Source: Puccinellia tenuiflora | Lineage: Eukaryota; Streptophyta; Magnoliopsida; Poales; Poaceae | Direction: 5' to 3' | Assembly: GCA_012064385.1 (NCBI GenBank) | Contig: QRDG01001520.1 | Span: forward strand, 434,001-498,000 | DNA length: 64,000 nt | In this document: positions 62,410-64,000 of the stretch, piece after piece | How the letters are laid out: each line of letters begins with the position of its first letter | Numbering within the stretch: the stretch's first letter is position 1 | Notes under the pieces: generated by a model | Database searches by the model: none | What the model was told of the DNA's origin: nothing | Seen by the model: only the letters and a program-made list of their open reading frames with translations | Position numbers and translations under genes: made by a program

Positions 62410-64000
62410 TTAGTTGAACACATTGGGTGGTAAACCTTTCGTTAGCGGATCCGCAAGCATATCCTTTGTCCTTATATGTTCGAGACTTATAGTGTGATCC
62501 TGGATTTTATCTTTCACAACATAATACTTTATCTCTATTGGTTTTGTAGCATTACTCGACTTGTTGTTGTGAGCATAAAATACTGCGGGCTGGTTGTCAC
62601 AGTACATCTTTAGTGGTTTGTCAATACAATCTACCACTTTCAAGTCGGGTATAAATTTCTTTAGCCATATCGCCTGCCCCGTGGCCTCATAACATGCTAT
62701 AAATTATGCATACATCGTGGACGATGCAACTATTGTCTGTTTGGAGCTTCTCCACGAAATAGCCCCTCCTGCGAGAGTGAACACGTATCCAGACGTGGAT
62801 TTTCTATCATCTTTGTCCCCCGCAAAATCTGCGTCTGAATACCCTCTTATCTCTAGGGAATCAGATCTTCTATATGTTAGCATGAGGTCCTTTGTGCCTT
62901 GCGCATAACGCAATGCTTTCTTTACCATTTTCCAGTGCTCTATGCCTGGATTTTCTTGATATCTACCGAGTACCCCGGTAACAAAAGCTAAGTCAGGGCG
63001 AGTGCACACTTGTGCATACTGTAAGCTTCCAACAGCCGAAGCATATGGTACTCCTTTCATTTGATTGATCTCATAATTGTTCTTGGAACATTGAAATTTC
63101 CCAAAACTCTCTCCCTTGACTATAGGAGCAGGTGTGGCATTACTCGCATGCATATTATATTTCTTTAGAACCTTTTCTAAATATGCTTTCTGCGATAGTC
63201 CTAACACTCCATTTTTTCTATCTCGGTGAATTTCTATGCCCAAAACATATGATGCTTCACCATGATCTTTCATATCAAAATTTGAGGACAAGAACTTTTT
63301 TGTTTCTATTAGCAGACAGATATCACCGTTAGCAAGTAAGATATCATCCACATACAAGACTAGGAAAATATATTTCCCACTTTTATACTTTGCATAAACG
63401 TAGTTGTCCTCAACATTCTCTTTAAATCCAAATCTTTTAATTGTCTCATTAAACTTTAGATACCACTGTCTAGAGGCTTGCTTTAATCCATAAATGGATT
63501 TCTTTAGGCGGCATCCCATATCTTCCTTGCCTTTCATGATAAAAATCTTGGGTTGTTTCATGTAAACATTTTCTTCTAAATCCCCGTTTAGAAATGTCGT
63601 CTTTACATCCATTTGATGTAGCTCTAAATCAAAATGTGCAACTAATGCCATTATGATTCTGAAGGAATCCTTACATAAGACTGGAGAAAACGTCTCATTA
63701 TAATATGTCCCTTCTCTTTGTGTAAATCCTTTCGCCACAAGACGTGCTTTATACTTTTCTACATTCCCATTAGAGTCATACTTTGTTTTGTAGACCCATT
63801 TACAGCCTACTGTTTTGGCTCCTTTAGGAATCTTTTCTAAGTCCCAAACATCGTTGGAACTCATCGATCTCATCTCGTCTTCCATAGCCTCCTGCCACTT
63901 CGATGAGTGAGGACTTCTCATGGCTTCTTCATATGAAGTGGGATCACCTTCCATATGAGCTATCTCTGTATTACAAACATAATCACTAGAAATAGCTGAT
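62410..64000 (-). pseudogene. Copia pol: reverse transcriptase and RNase H, one nonsense codon
   Basis: The frame enters from the window edge. Motifs in order are SYEEAMRSPHSSKWQEAMEDEM, WVYKTKYDSNGNVEKYKARLV, MDVKTTFLNGDL, KKSIYGLKQASRQW, the catalytic YVDDILL, MKDHGEASYVLGIEI and RPDLAFVTGVLGRY, then RNase H with GYSDADFAGDKDDRKSTSGY and SWRSSKQTIVASST. TAA at 62704-62706 falls in the conserved A-E-(Y/F)-(I/M)-A position. The frame then continues FIACYEATGQAIWLKKFIP and KMYCDNQPAVFYAHN to the natural end (TKGLPP) at 62410. Apart from that stop it is intact, so the element may be young. Confidence 0.88.

Larger units (their letters stand above)
61813..64000 (-). mobile_element. Ty1-copia element, 3' part, entering from the right
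   Basis: On the minus strand the pol frame is followed by a purine tract and an LTR. The 5' LTR, gag and most of the integrase lie beyond the window. The LTR ends TGTTAGG...TTTAACA form short inverted repeats. The frame has one stop at 62704-62706. Confidence 0.8.

Noticed and set aside
1..64000. tRNA, rRNA or organelle-derived genes
   Set aside because: I looked for cloverleaf-like A- and B-box sequences and conserved rRNA words by eye and saw none; a dedicated tRNA scan would be decisive.

Overview
This is plant nuclear DNA, almost certainly from a Triticeae grass (wheat, barley, Aegilops or rye group). The evidence is a BARE/Angela-type copia LTR (starts TGTTGGGAATATGCCCTAG), CACTA transposons beginning CACTAGTAGGAAAA, spliced genes with short GT-AG introns, GC-rich coding exons and deeply nested retroelements. 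Only two loci look like ordinary host genes. One is an aluminium-tolerance half-size ABC ATPase of the STAR1/ABCI17 type (19148-22128, +). The other, convergent to it, encodes a long disordered protein whose C-terminus resembles the plant calmodulin-binding helix (CDS 26497-28362, -; leader exon to about 29315).

Layout. Bases 1-15817 are the right-hand part of a CACTA (En/Spm) element with a TNP2-like transposase tail and a second, Transposase_24/Ulp1-peptidase gene; that second gene is split by a BARE/Angela-type copia element (3832-12275). Bases 15818-19147 hold a decayed LINE (-) and unassigned sequence. Bases 19148-33059 are the gene-bearing interval, with three solo LTRs (24384-25734, 29668-30162, 30683-32270), two of them with perfect 5-bp target duplications. 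Bases 33060-50528 are a second, non-autonomous CACTA element split by a large Tat-lineage Ty3/gypsy element (34050-50167, -). Directly beside its right end is a 466-bp 5'-truncated LINE with a perfect 15-bp target duplication. Bases 52100-55777 hold a promoter-like segment, an antisense class III peroxidase fragment and a tandemly duplicated DeSI/PPPDE pseudogene. The right end (61813-64000, -) is the 3' part of another copia element.

The most interesting object is the gypsy element. Its gag-pol lies on the minus strand and is broken. On the plus strand, between pol and the 3' LTR, it carries two further genes, each with its own TATA-like box. One is a five-exon gene of about 1,250 codons with a 'putative gypsy type transposon' (PF04195-like) N-terminus and a coiled-coil tail. 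The other is an intronless 207-residue protein with two AT-hooks and a B3-like DNA-binding domain. The 2.3-kb direct repeat at the element's ends is longer than its true 662-bp LTR, which indicates a tandem recombinant structure.

All family calls were made by eye from motifs; no database or alignment program was available. Splice sites and small-repeat boundaries are predictions.
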